Source of the DNA: Streptomyces stelliscabiei
Lineage (GTDB): Bacteria > Actinomycetota > Actinomycetes > Streptomycetales > Streptomycetaceae
NCBI RefSeq assembly: GCF_014873495.1
Contig: NZ_JADBGF010000001.1
Coordinates: 2,666,001-2,730,000, forward strand
Reading direction: 5' to 3'
Length of the DNA stretch: 64,000 nt
In this document: positions 29,782 to 37,949 of the stretch, piece after piece
How the letters are laid out: each line of letters opens with the position of its first letter
How positions within the stretch are numbered: position 1 is the stretch's first letter
Translations under genes and position numbers: made by a program
The notes under the pieces: model-generated
The model's input: the letters and a program-made list of their open reading frames with translations, nothing else
The model's database searches: none
What the model was told of the DNA's origin: nothing

Positions 29782-30909
29782 ATGTCCATGGCAGGGAATC
29801 TGCGGAAGGTCACCGGCCTCGACAAGGTCGGTGGTCTCCGCAGGATGGCACGGCTGTCCCGACGGCGTCCCCGCGTCGACCTCAGCCATCCGGCCCGCTC
29901 CCCGCTGGGCACCTCGGTGGTGAACTGCGTGACGTACCACAAGGGCGTCCGCTCCCCCGGTGGCCGCGATGTCGTCGAGGCCGTCAAGCAGGTCCGCAAG
30001 CACGACCACGGCTTCGTCTGGCTGGGGCTGCACGAGCCGACACAGCGGGAGTTCGCCGGCATCGCCGAACTCTTCGACCTTCACCCGCTGGCGGTCGAGG
30101 ACGCGGTCGAGGCCCATCAGCGCCCCAAGCTGGAGCGTTACGGCGACACGCTGTTCGCGGTGTTCAAGACGGTCTGCTACGTCGAGCACGCCGAACTGAC
30201 CGCGACGAGCGAGGTGGTGCACACCGGCGAGATCATGGTGTTCGTCGGCGCCGACTTCGTGATCACGGTCCGGCACGGGCGGCACGGCTCGCTCGGTCCA
30301 CTGCGCGAGGAGCTGGAGGCGAACACGGAGCAGCTGTCCAAGGGACCGGCCGCGGTACTGCACGCGATCGCGGACCACGTGGTCGACGACTATCTGAACG
30401 TCACGGACTCGGTGCAGACGGACATCGACCAGGTCGAGACGGATGTGTTCGCCGCGAACGGCGCGCGCGTCGACCCCGGGCGCATCTACCAGCTCAAGCG
30501 CGAACTGCTCGAACTCAAGCGGGCGGTGGCCCCGCTCGCCCGCCCCCTCCTGGAACTGACCTCGCGGCCGATCCGGGTGGTCGACCCGGAGATACAGGCC
30601 TATTTCCGGGACGTCTCCGACCACCTGCTGCGGGCCACCGAGCAGATCGCCGCGTTCGACGAACTGCTCAACTCGATCCTCCAGGCGCACCTGGCGCAGG
30701 TCAGCGTCGCGCAGAACGAGGACATGCGGCGGATCACGGCGTGGGCGGCGCTGATCGCCGTGCCGACCATGGTGTGCGGGGTCTACGGCATGAACTTCGA
30801 GCACATGCCCGAGCTGCACTGGAGGTTCGGCTACCCGCTCGTCCTGGGAGTCATAGCCACCGCCTGCGTCACCCTCTACCGGGGCTTCAAGCGCAACGGG
30901 TGGCTGTGA
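29782..30909 (+). CDS. corA: CorA-family Mg2+/Co2+ channel
   Basis: A 375-residue membrane protein. The N-terminal two thirds are the cytoplasmic funnel domain, with the long stalk helix near AYFRDVSDHLLRATEQIAAFDELL; two transmembrane helices lie at the end, with the selectivity motif YGMNF at residues 335-339 between them. The protein works as a pentamer admitting Mg2+ or Co2+. AAGGAGA lies just upstream of the ATG at 29782. The C-terminus (GFKRNGWL) is basic, as in the family. A GGTC microsatellite follows 50 bases after the stop. Confidence 0.94.
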   Translation: MSMAGNLRKVTGLDKVGGLRRMARLSRRRPRVDLSHPARSPLGTSVVNCVTYHKGVRSPGGRDVVEAVKQVRKHDHGFVWLGLHEPTQREFAGIAELFDLHPLAVEDAVEAHQRPKLERYGDTLFAVFKTVCYVEHAELTATSEVVHTGEIMVFVGADFVITVRHGRHGSLGPLREELEANTEQLSKGPAAVLHAIADHVVDDYLNVTDSVQTDIDQVETDVFAANGARVDPGRIYQLKRELLELKRAVAPLARPLLELTSRPIRVVDPEIQAYFRDVSDHLLRATEQIAAFDELLNSILQAHLAQVSVAQNEDMRRITAWAALIAVPTMVCGVYGMNFEHMPELHWRFGYPLVLGVIATACVTLYRGFKRNGWL

Positions 30910-30958
30910 CTCCCGGAGGAGAAACGGGGACGGGAACGGCGCGGGAGCGGAGTGGTGT

Positions 30959-31016
30959 GGTCGGTCGGTCGGTCGGTCGGTCGGTCGGTCGGTCGGTCGG
31001 TCGGTCGGTCGGTCGG
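30959..31016. repeat. GGTC tetranucleotide microsatellite, 14.5 copies
   Basis: An uninterrupted run of GGTC from 30959 to 31016. It ends one base before the stop codon of the convergent CBS-domain gene, in the narrow space between the 3' ends of two genes. Confidence 0.97.
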
Positions 31017-31017
31017 G

Positions 31018-31446
31018 TCAGTGTGTCGTGCTCTTGGCATAGACGCTTTCGACCCAGGCGGCGATCTGGTCGTCCGACAGGTGATGGGCCAGGTCGGCCT
31101 CGCTGATCATGCCGACGAGCCGCTTGTTCTCGATCACCGGGAGACGGCGGATCTGGTGCCCCTTCATCTCCTCCAGTACCTCACCGATGTCCGCGTTCGC
31201 GTCGATCCAGCGCGGGGTTCCCCTGGCCATCTCGCCCGCCGTGATCGTCGACGGGTCATGGCCCAGGGCGACACAGCCGACGACGATGTCGCGGTCGGTG
31301 AGGATGCCGCAGAGCCGTTCGTTCTGGTCGCTGATGGGGAGTGCCCCGACGTTCAGCTGGCGCATCAGCTGCGCGGCGCGGTCCAGGGTCTCGTGGGCGG
31401 GGATCCACTGGGCTCCGCGGTGCATGATGTCTCCGGCGGTGGTCAT
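31018..31446 (-). CDS. Two-CBS-domain protein
   Basis: A 142-residue cytoplasmic protein consisting only of two CBS domains (residues 1-65 and 70-130), a pair that folds into one Bateman module binding AMP, ATP, NAD or similar ligands. Characteristic stretches are TAGDIMHRGAQWI, GALPISDQNERLCGILTDRDI and RRLPVIENKRLVGMISEADLA. GGGAGG six bases before the ATG fixes the start. Proteins of this type are common in actinobacteria and have been linked to hypoxia or energy-status responses; this role is inferred. Its stop codon lies one base past the GGTC microsatellite. Confidence 0.93.
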   Translation of the reverse strand: MTTAGDIMHRGAQWIPAHETLDRAAQLMRQLNVGALPISDQNERLCGILTDRDIVVGCVALGHDPSTITAGEMARGTPRWIDANADIGEVLEEMKGHQIRRLPVIENKRLVGMISEADLAHHLSDDQIAAWVESVYAKSTTH

Positions 31447-31743
31447 GTAGTACCTCCCGGTGCCGGACGGCCGGCGCGGCGCAGGACACACCGCTAGTCC
31501 CGGCGCCCTACATTCTTGCCGCGATCGGAGTGAAGCGCACTCGGGGGCGTACTCGGGCGGGCCCGCGCCGCCCTCGTGGGATGCGGATGTGACCCCGGAC
31601 GGCGAAGTGGACGGTACGCCCCCAAGGGCCCGCCGACGAGCCGGATGCTCACGCGGTGCCCACCACTCCGAGGGCAAGGCCGGCGCATGGGACCCACCGG
31701 ACCGCCGGACGTGGCGGAGCTTCCGGAGTTCGCTGCGTGTCTG
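31447..31743. other. 297-base gene-free stretch
   Basis: Between the CBS-domain gene and the convergent end of the uridine-kinase-like gene I see no recognisable gene, no hairpin terminator and no repeat. It must hold the promoter of the CBS gene. Confidence 0.5.
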
Positions 31744-32385
31744 TCAGCCGTTCCAGGCCGGGTGTCGGGGGTCGTCGGCGCGCACCAGGACGTCGGCGGT
31801 GGCGGCCGGGTCCGTCTCGGCCTCGTAGCGCTCGAAGGCAGGGAGGGTCCAGTGCTCGCCCTCAGGGGTGCGGCGGCGCAGGGCGCCCGGGGAGAGGAGG
31901 ACATGGACCGTCAGGTCGAAGGGGAACCAGTGCTTGAGGAGGAGGGGGCCGTGCGTCAACAGAAGCGCACCGGGTGGGAGTTGGACGTAGGGGCTGCGGG
32001 TCGCGCGGTCGGTGGTGGGGTCCCAGAGGTCGGGCAGGATCCGGCCCGTGCCGCCGGGGTCGAGGGGGCCGAAGACCTCGCGCCACAGGGCGGCGGTGTC
32101 GAACCAGCCGTCGTAGTACGCCTCCACGTCCTCGTGGCCGTACTCGAACCGGAGCGACGCGGGCCGGAGGAACCCCTCGGTGCCCACGACGAGCGAGGGC
32201 CGGCCGCGCATGCGCAGCGCCTCCGCCACCCGGTCGGCCAGGTCTCCCGGGCGGGCGGTCGGGGCACCGTCGAAGGCGATGCGAGGCCAGGGCGATCCGT
32301 CGTCCGGCTTCAGGTCGGCGATGCGGTCGGCGAGGAGGTCGCCGAGCCGTTCCCAGGTGATCGCTTCGAATCGCACACGGCCCAT
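31744..32385 (-). CDS. Uridine-kinase-like protein with degenerate P-loop
   Basis: A 213-residue protein that follows the uridine/phosphoribulokinase fold: an opening beta-strand and loop, the FLRPASLRFEYG motif matching the nucleoside-binding segment, EAYYDGWFDTAAL, and the late LLTHGPLLL and VHVLLSPGAL strands. At the site where a P-loop kinase has GXXGXGKT, the sequence reads FDGAPTARPGDLADR, with no GK[ST]. Binding of a phosphoryl donor in the usual way is therefore unlikely. It may be a regulator or use an altered mechanism. It is divergent from the DUF2293 gene by about 90 bases. Confidence 0.8.
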   Translation of the reverse strand: MGRVRFEAITWERLGDLLADRIADLKPDDGSPWPRIAFDGAPTARPGDLADRVAEALRMRGRPSLVVGTEGFLRPASLRFEYGHEDVEAYYDGWFDTAALWREVFGPLDPGGTGRILPDLWDPTTDRATRSPYVQLPPGALLLTHGPLLLKHWFPFDLTVHVLLSPGALRRRTPEGEHWTLPAFERYEAETDPAATADVLVRADDPRHPAWNG

Positions 32386-32477
32386 GATGCCGCGCGCGGC
32401 CTACCGCGCCGGCGCCGGTCGGGACGCCGGTGCGACGACGACGTGACCACACGGCCACCAGCGGGAAAGTACCGCGT

Positions 32478-33161
32478 ATGGCAGCGCTCGCTACTCCCCC
32501 GCCCCGTACCGGGCTTGTCGTCGTGCAGGCGCTCAGGAAGAAGCACTGCGCCGAGTGCCGGAGCGGTCCGGTGGCGCTGTTGGTGCTGGAGGAGGGAGCG
32601 CCGCGCTGCCTGGACTGCGCGGATCTCGGGCACCTGGTGTTCCTGCCCCGGGGCGACACCGCGCTCACGCGGCGCGCCCGGGAGGAGAGTGCGCTGTCGG
32701 CGGTGGTCGTACGGTTCAACCGGCGCCGAAGTCGTCACGAGCGGCAGGGTGTCCTGGTGGAGGAGGCGGCGCTGGTCCGCGCGGAGGAGCGATGCCTGGC
32801 GGACGCCGAGGCGCGACGCCGACGCCGACTGCGGGACGCACGGCGGCGGGCGGTGGAGGACGTCCGTTTCACGGACGCGTTCGCGGCGGAGGTACGACGG
32901 CTGTTCCCCGCGTGCCCGGCCGAGCGGGCCCGGGAGATCGCCGCCCACGCGTCGTTGCGCGGCAGCGGCCGCGTGGGCCGCAGCGCGGCCGGACGCGCGC
33001 TGACGCAGGTCGCGGTGACCTCCGCCGTCATCGCGTCCGTCCGGCACGTGGACACGCCGTACGACCGATTGCTGATGACCGGCGTGCCCCGGCACGAGGC
33101 GAGACGACGGATCGCGGGGGCGGTGGAGGCGAGACTGCGGGAGTGGCGGGGGGTGGGGTGA
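32478..33161 (+). CDS. DUF2293-domain protein
   Basis: A 227-residue protein. The C-terminal part (about residues 130-220) is a DUF2293 domain, recognised by RGSGRVGRSAAGRAL and VTSAVIASVRHVDTPYDRLL. The N-terminal part contains two Cys pairs, HCAEC and RCLDC, which could bind one zinc. A central arginine-rich helix (ARRRRRLRDARRRA) could contact nucleic acid. The ATG at 32478 is the first start after the divergent promoter region. The function is unknown. A G-run able to form a quadruplex straddles the stop codon. Confidence 0.85.
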   Translation: MAALATPPPRTGLVVVQALRKKHCAECRSGPVALLVLEEGAPRCLDCADLGHLVFLPRGDTALTRRAREESALSAVVVRFNRRRSRHERQGVLVEEAALVRAEERCLADAEARRRRRLRDARRRAVEDVRFTDAFAAEVRRLFPACPAERAREIAAHASLRGSGRVGRSAAGRALTQVAVTSAVIASVRHVDTPYDRLLMTGVPRHEARRRIAGAVEARLREWRGVG

Positions 33162-33200
33162 GGGGAGGGGGGTGGGGGGGGGAGGCCCCCCAAAGGGGTA
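33148..33200. other. G-run sequence, possible quadruplex and hairpin
   Basis: From 33148 the plus strand has successive runs GGGGGG, GGGG, GGGG, GGGGGG and eight or more G before CCCCCC. It overlaps the stop of the DUF2293 gene and may act as a transcription stop. Confidence 0.5.
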
Positions 33201-33342
33201 CGTCAGGTTCGAAAGCCCGGACGCTCGCGCATGGGCCGGCGTACGGGCGCGAGGGTGACCCTGGCTGTACAGCTGTTCACTTGTGGTGACGGTGGGTGCG
33301 GGGCAGGATCTTGGGGATTCGGGGATCGAGGTGGGAGCGGAC

Positions 33343-33822
33343 ATGATCGATGGGCCGTACTTCGTGCTGACGGTGCTGGGGCTGCTCGGGACGGCGATCG
33401 TGGCGGGCGTGTTCTGCGGGTTCTCGACGTTCGTGATGAAGGGGCTGGCGTCGTTGCCGCCCGCGCAGGGTGTGGCGGCGATGCAGGCGATCAACGTGAG
33501 CGCGTTGACGCCGGCGTTCATGCTCGTGTTCGTGGGTACGGCGGTGTTGTGTGCGGTGCTGGCCGTCGTGACGTTCGTGTTGTGGCCGGACGAGGGCAGG
33601 GTGGAACTGCTGCTGGGCAGTGCGCTGTATCTGTTCGGTTCTTTCGGGGTCACGATGGTGGCGAACGTGCCGCGCAACGAGACGCTCGCCAAGCTGGACG
33701 CGGGTACGGCGGAGGCCGCCACGTACTGGCGTGAGTACGTGGGCCGGTGGACGGCCTGGAACACCGTCCGGGCTGTCGCGTCGGCCGCGGCCGCCCTGTC
33801 GTATCTGCTCCCGCTGGCCTGA
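33343..33822 (+). CDS. DUF1772-family membrane protein
   Basis: A 159-residue protein with four hydrophobic helices (the first LLGTAIVAGVFCGFSTFVM). The late motif NVPRNETLAKLD followed by WREYVGRWTAWNTVRAVAS is the signature of DUF1772, a family related to the anthrone oxygenases of polyketide pathways. Whether it oxidises anything is unknown. The ATG at 33343 is chosen because a GGGAG sequence stands upstream and the first helix follows directly; an in-frame GTG 20 codons earlier is possible. Confidence 0.88.
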   Translation: MIDGPYFVLTVLGLLGTAIVAGVFCGFSTFVMKGLASLPPAQGVAAMQAINVSALTPAFMLVFVGTAVLCAVLAVVTFVLWPDEGRVELLLGSALYLFGSFGVTMVANVPRNETLAKLDAGTAEAATYWREYVGRWTAWNTVRAVASAAAALSYLLPLA

Positions 33823-33934
33823 GGCGGGGGCGGCGGGCGCGTCGTATCGTGGCGGGAAGAGAGCCGCCCGACGGCGTACAGCCTCGCGCTTCGCGCCCCC
33901 GTCCTCATGCCCCTCAGCCCCTCGTGTTTCTCAT

Positions 33935-34009
33935 GCCTCTCGCACCTCTCGTACCTCTCGTACCTCTCGTACCTCTCGTACCTCTCGTACCTCTCATGCC
34001 TCTCATGCC
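33935..34009. repeat. 9-bp tandem array (CTCTCGTAC type), about 8 copies
   Basis: A run of CTCTCGTAC units with variants CTCTCGCAC and CTCTCATGC lies in the 259-base gap upstream of gltD. The array is pyrimidine-rich on the plus strand. It has no recognisable gene around it. Confidence 0.95.
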
Positions 34010-34081
34010 GATCCAGTCCGCCGGAGTACGGCCCTGTGCGGCCGTGTCCGTCCGCGTACGCCATACGTGAGGGAGACGGCC

Positions 34082-35569
34082 ATGGCCGATCCCAAAGGTT
34101 TTCTGACCACGCCGCGCGAGGAGTGGCGCCGTCGGCCCGTGGAGGAGCGGGTGCGGGACTGGGACGAGGTGTATGTCCCGGGGGCGCTCCTCCCGATCGT
34201 CAGCAGACAGGCCGACCGGTGCATGGACTGCGGGGTCCCCTTCTGCCACGACGCCTGTCCGCTGGGCAATCTGATCCCCGAGTGGAACGACCTCGTGTCG
34301 CGGGAGGACTGGCGGGCGGCGAGCGACCGGCTGCACGCCACGAACAACTTCCCCGAGTTCACCGGACGGCTGTGTCCCGCGCCCTGCGAGGCGGGGTGCG
34401 TGCTGGCGATCAACCAGCCCGCGGTGACCATCAAGAACGTGGAGGTCGCCATCGCGGACCGGGCCTGGGAGGACGGTTTCACACCCCCGCGCCCACCGGA
34501 CCGGCTGTCCGGGAGGACGGTCGCCGTCGTCGGCTCCGGGCCCACCGGGCTGGCGGCGGCACAGCAGCTGACGCGGGCCGGGCACACGGTAGCCGTGTAC
34601 GAACGGGCCGACCGGATCGGGGGGTTGCTGCGGTACGGGATCCCGGCGTTCAAGATGGAGAAGCGGCATCTGGACCGGCGGCTGGAGCAGATGCGGGCGG
34701 AGGGAACGAAGTTCCGTACGTCGACCGCCGTGGGGAGGGACGTCGGCGCGGCCGAGCTACGGGCCCGGTACGACGCGGTGGTGATCGCCACGGGGGCCAC
34801 GGCCTGGCGCGAACTGGACGTACCTGGACGGGAGTTGAGTGGGATTCATCAGGCGATGGAGTACCTGCCGCTGGCCGACCGGGTGTGCGAGGGGGACCTG
34901 GAGGTGTCGCCGCTGTCCGCGGCCGGGAAGCATGTGGTGATCGTCGGAGGTGGTGACACGGGGGCGGACTGTCTGGGGACGGCGGTGCGGGAAGGGGCCG
35001 CGTCCGTGACGCAGCTGGACATCTATCCGCTGCCGGAGGCGGAGCGTGACGAGGACCTCGATCCGTGGCCGACGTATCCGAAGGTCTACCGGCTCTCGGC
35101 GGCGCACGAGGAGGCGCGCGAGCTTCGGTCGGCGCCGGCGGCGGACGCGGACGCGCGGCTCTTCGCGGCGTCCACGCTCCGCTTCACCGGAGACGGGGCG
35201 GGGCATGTACGGGCCCTGCACCTGGTCGAGGTCGATGGACGGCGGCAGGTCCGGCCCGGAACCGGGCGGTCGCTGCCCGTCGATCTGGTCCTGCTGGCCC
35301 TCGGGTTCTCCGGGCCGGACCGTCACGACGGGCTCGTCGAGCAGCTCGGGCTGGCGCTTGATCCGCGTGGGACGATCACGCGGGGACCGGACTTCGCGAC
35401 CACGGTGCCCGGTGTGTATGCCGCTGGGGACGCCGCGCGCGGGCAGTCCCTCGTCGTCTGGGCGATCGCCGAGGGCCGCGCGGTGGCCGCCGCGGTCGAC
35501 CGGCGACTGACCGGCACGGGACGCCTGCCGGCACCGATCGGACCGTACGACCGGCCCATGACGGCGTGA
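34082..35569 (+). CDS. gltD: Glutamate synthase small subunit (beta)
   Basis: A 495-residue FAD- and Fe-S-containing protein that takes electrons from NADPH for the glutamate synthase reaction. The N-terminal cluster region has [17 protein letters not shown] and CPAPCEAGC; the FAD site is [17 protein letters not shown], the NADPH site [14 protein letters not shown], and the terminal FAD contact is [26 protein letters not shown] precedes the ATG. The large subunit gene gltB is not next to it, so this copy either works with a distant partner or serves another acceptor, as related oxidoreductases do. Confidence 0.92.
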   Translation: MADPKGFLTTPREEWRRRPVEERVRDWDEVYVPGALLPIVSRQADRCMDCGVPFCHDACPLGNLIPEWNDLVSREDWRAASDRLHATNNFPEFTGRLCPAPCEAGCVLAINQPAVTIKNVEVAIADRAWEDGFTPPRPPDRLSGRTVAVVGSGPTGLAAAQQLTRAGHTVAVYERADRIGGLLRYGIPAFKMEKRHLDRRLEQMRAEGTKFRTSTAVGRDVGAAELRARYDAVVIATGATAWRELDVPGRELSGIHQAMEYLPLADRVCEGDLEVSPLSAAGKHVVIVGGGDTGADCLGTAVREGAASVTQLDIYPLPEAERDEDLDPWPTYPKVYRLSAAHEEARELRSAPAADADARLFAASTLRFTGDGAGHVRALHLVEVDGRRQVRPGTGRSLPVDLVLLALGFSGPDRHDGLVEQLGLALDPRGTITRGPDFATTVPGVYAAGDAARGQSLVVWAIAEGRAVAAAVDRRLTGTGRLPAPIGPYDRPMTA

Positions 35570-35605
35570 CCGGCCGGGGGCGGCATCGCAGCGCCGGGCC
35601 GCATG

Positions 35606-35747
35606 GCCAGGCCACGTCGCCAGGCCACGTCGCCAGGCCACGTCGCCAGGCCGCGTCGCCATGCCGCGTCGGCGTCGTCGGCGTGACCTGGCGCGGTGAC
35701 CCGGCGCAGTGACCTGGCGGGGTGACCTGGCGGGGTGACCTGCCGGG
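35606..35747. repeat. Two opposed 13-bp arrays forming a large inverted repeat
   Basis: Left array: five 13-bp units of GCCAGGCCACGTC type at 35606-35670. Right array: five 13-bp units of GTGACCTGGCGGG type at 35683-35747. The core CGCCAGGCCAC of the left is the reverse complement of GTGACCTGGCG with one change, so transcripts can fold into long hairpins in several registers. The arrays lie between convergent gltD and the AhpD-like gene, where they may terminate both. Confidence 0.9.
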
Positions 35748-35763
35748 GGCGGACCCGGGTGGG

Positions 35764-36315
35764 TCAGCGGGTGTCCGTGCCGGCTCGCTTGGCGGTGGAG
35801 AGGGCGATGCGGTTCCACGTGTTGATGGCGAAGATCAGGGCGAGGACGTGAGCCAGTTCGGTGTCGTCGAAGTGGGTCGCGGCTTCCGCGTAGACGTCGT
35901 CGGGGACGCCGGCGTCGGCGACGAGCGTGACCGCTTCGGTGAGGGCCAGCGCGGCCTGTTCGCGGGGGGTGAAGAAGTGCCGGGCCTCCCGCCAGACCGG
36001 GATCATGTGCAGCCGGTCCTCGCTCTCGCCGGCCTTGCGGGCGTCGTTGGTGTGCATGTGGAGGCAGTAGGCGCAGTGGTTGAGGTGGGAGGCGCGGATC
36101 TGGATCAGTTCCACCAGGGTCGGGTCGAGGCCCTCGCGAGCCGCCGCGTCGAAGCCGATGAGGGCCCGGAAGACGTTCCGGGCGGACTTCGCGAAATCGA
36201 GGCGGGGCGTGTTCACCGCGCCCGTCGCGCCCGTCGCGTGTGTCGCGTCCGTCGCGCCCGTCGAGTTCTGCACCGTGTCCGTAGCGTTCTGCACCGTGTT
36301 CGTCGTCATGACCAT
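35764..36315 (-). CDS. Carboxymuconolactone decarboxylase (AhpD-like) protein
   Basis: A 183-residue protein of the AhpD/CMD family. Residues 36-180 carry the fold; the redox site is LNHCAYCLHMH with Cys81, Cys84 and His88, the arrangement of AhpD and other peroxidase partners. This suggests thiol-dependent peroxidase activity. The first 34 residues are low-complexity (NTVQNATDTVQNSTGATDAT) and not part of the domain; a later start is possible. It is divergent from a MocR regulator with only 41 bases between, which contain an imperfect palindrome. Confidence 0.9.
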   Translation of the reverse strand: MVMTTNTVQNATDTVQNSTGATDATHATGATGAVNTPRLDFAKSARNVFRALIGFDAAAREGLDPTLVELIQIRASHLNHCAYCLHMHTNDARKAGESEDRLHMIPVWREARHFFTPREQAALALTEAVTLVADAGVPDDVYAEAATHFDDTELAHVLALIFAINTWNRIALSTAKRAGTDTR

Positions 36316-36319
36316 GAAT

Positions 36320-36345
36320 CTATGACAGAGAAAGACCTGCCATAG
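36320..36345. promoter_or_regulatory. Candidate MocR operator
   Basis: Imperfect palindrome CTATGACAG (36320-36328) and CTGCCATAG (36337-36345) with an 8-base centre. It fills the 41-base gap between the divergent AhpD-like and MocR genes. Confidence 0.5.
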
Positions 36346-36356
36346 GGTGCATTCTC

Positions 36357-37769
36357 ATGGTGGATTCGTGGGTCAATTCCGCGGAGCGGATCGGAGCCGA
36401 TCTGCATCTCGAACTGTCCGGTCGGGGTGGGCGGCGGGCGGCGCTGATCGGGGCGTTGCGGGAAGCGGTGCGCGGTGGGCGGCTCCCTCCCGGGACCCGG
36501 CTGCCCCCGTACCGCTCGCTCGCCGCCGACCTGGGGATCGCCCGGAACACGGTCGCCGACGCGTACGCGGAGTTGGTCGCGGAGGGTTGGCTGACGGCGC
36601 GGCAGGGGTCGGGGACGCGGGTCGCCGAGCGGGCCGAGCCGTTGGACGTCCCCGCGCGCAGGTCCCGGGAGGCACATCCACGCGTGCGTGGGCCTCGGCA
36701 CGATCTGCGGCAGGGCACGCCTGACGCGTCGGCGTTTCCGAGGACGGCCTGGTCGGCGTCGTATCGCAGGGCGCTGGCGCAGGCGCCCAACGAGGTGTTC
36801 GGGCCCGGTGATCCGGCCGGCCGGATCGAGCTGAGGGAGGCGCTCACCGAGTACCTGGCACGCGCGCGGGGCGTGCGGGCCGAGCCCTCGCGGATCGTGA
36901 TCTGCTCCGGCTTCGCGCACGCGCTGCGGCTGCTCTTCCACGGCCGGGTGCTGCGGGGGCCGCTGGCCGTGGAGTCGTACGGGCTGGGTTTCCATCGTGA
37001 GCTGCTGTCGGCGGCCTCCGTACGGACGGTTCCGTTGCCGCTCGACGAGGACGGTGCCCGGGTGGACGGGCTGGGCCGGGAGCGGGCCGTGCTGCTCACG
37101 CCGGCGCATCAGTTCCCCACCGGCGGTCCGCTGCATCCCGTCCGGCGGGCCGCTGTCGTGGACTGGGCACGCGCGCGTGGGGGGCTGATTCTGGAGGACG
37201 ACTACGACGGGGAGTTCCGCTACGACCGTAAGCCCGTCGGGGCCCTGCAGGGTCTGGATCCCGAACGGGTCGTGCACATCGGTTCGGTGAGCAAGAGTTT
37301 GTCGCCGGCGTTGCGGCTGGGGTGGATGGTGCTGCCGGAGCGGTACGTGGGCGCCGTGCTGGAGGCCAAGGGCGAGCGGGAGGCGTGGGCGAGTGTGCCG
37401 GAGCAGCTGGCGCTCGCGGACTTCGTGGTCTCCGGGGCGTACGACCGTCATGTGCGGCGTATGCGGCAGCGGTACCGGGCGCGGCGGGACCGCCTCGTCG
37501 CGGCCCTCGCCGCGCACGCGCCGCATGTCGAGGTCACCGGGATCGCCGCCGGACTGCATGCTGTGCTGCGGTTGCCGCCCGGTAGCGAGCGCTCCGCGGT
37601 GAAGGCGGCGGTCTGGCGGGGCGTCGCGCTCGACGGTCTGGCGGAGTTCCGGCATCCGGAGGCCGTGGGGGACGCGCCGGACGGGCTCGTCGTGGGGTAC
37701 GCGACGCCCCCGGAGCACGCGTACGGCGCGGCGGTCGAGGCGCTGTGCGGGGTGCTGCCGCCCGGGTGA
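36357..37769 (+). CDS. MocR/GabR-type regulator (GntR domain plus aminotransferase domain)
   Basis: A 470-residue fusion. Residues 20-85 are a GntR winged helix (REAVRGGRLPPGTRLPPYRSLAADLGIARNTV split over helix and turn). Residues 110-470 are a fold-type I aminotransferase domain that binds pyridoxal phosphate: LEDDYDGEFRY (residues 279-289) and SVSKS with the Schiff-base Lys313. Proteins of this class sense PLP adducts and control vitamin B6 or amino-acid genes. It is divergent from the AhpD-like gene and probably regulates that gene and itself through the palindrome in between. Confidence 0.92.
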   Translation: MVDSWVNSAERIGADLHLELSGRGGRRAALIGALREAVRGGRLPPGTRLPPYRSLAADLGIARNTVADAYAELVAEGWLTARQGSGTRVAERAEPLDVPARRSREAHPRVRGPRHDLRQGTPDASAFPRTAWSASYRRALAQAPNEVFGPGDPAGRIELREALTEYLARARGVRAEPSRIVICSGFAHALRLLFHGRVLRGPLAVESYGLGFHRELLSAASVRTVPLPLDEDGARVDGLGRERAVLLTPAHQFPTGGPLHPVRRAAVVDWARARGGLILEDDYDGEFRYDRKPVGALQGLDPERVVHIGSVSKSLSPALRLGWMVLPERYVGAVLEAKGEREAWASVPEQLALADFVVSGAYDRHVRRMRQRYRARRDRLVAALAAHAPHVEVTGIAAGLHAVLRLPPGSERSAVKAAVWRGVALDGLAEFRHPEAVGDAPDGLVVGYATPPEHAYGAAVEALCGVLPPG

Positions 37770-37841
37770 GGGGTGCTGCCCTCCGGGTGATCCGCTCCCC
37801 CGCACCCGAGTGCGCCCTCACACCCGAGCGCGCCCCCGCGC

Positions 37842-37898
37842 GCGACCGCATACGTGCGCCGCGACCGCATACGTGCGCCGCGACGACATGCGTGCGCG
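37842..37898. repeat. Three 19-bp repeats
   Basis: Units 37842-37860 and 37861-37879 are identical (GCGACCGCATACGTGCGCC) and 37880-37898 is a degenerate third copy. They lie between the convergent 3' ends of the MocR gene and the DUF574 methyltransferase gene. Confidence 0.9.
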
Positions 37899-37949
37899 GC
37901 GCGTGCCGGGAGGCTCGCGCCGCGCTCGTGCGTGACCGTCCGCGAAGCC

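Noticed and set aside
31744..32385. Calling the uridine-kinase-like gene a pseudogene because the P-loop is lost.
   Set aside because: Reading frame, codon use and the remaining motifs are intact, which points to a changed function and not decay.
33907..34070. Frames through the 9-bp array giving repeated LSY or RYE peptides.
   Set aside because: They result from the repeat itself; there is no start signal or family similarity.
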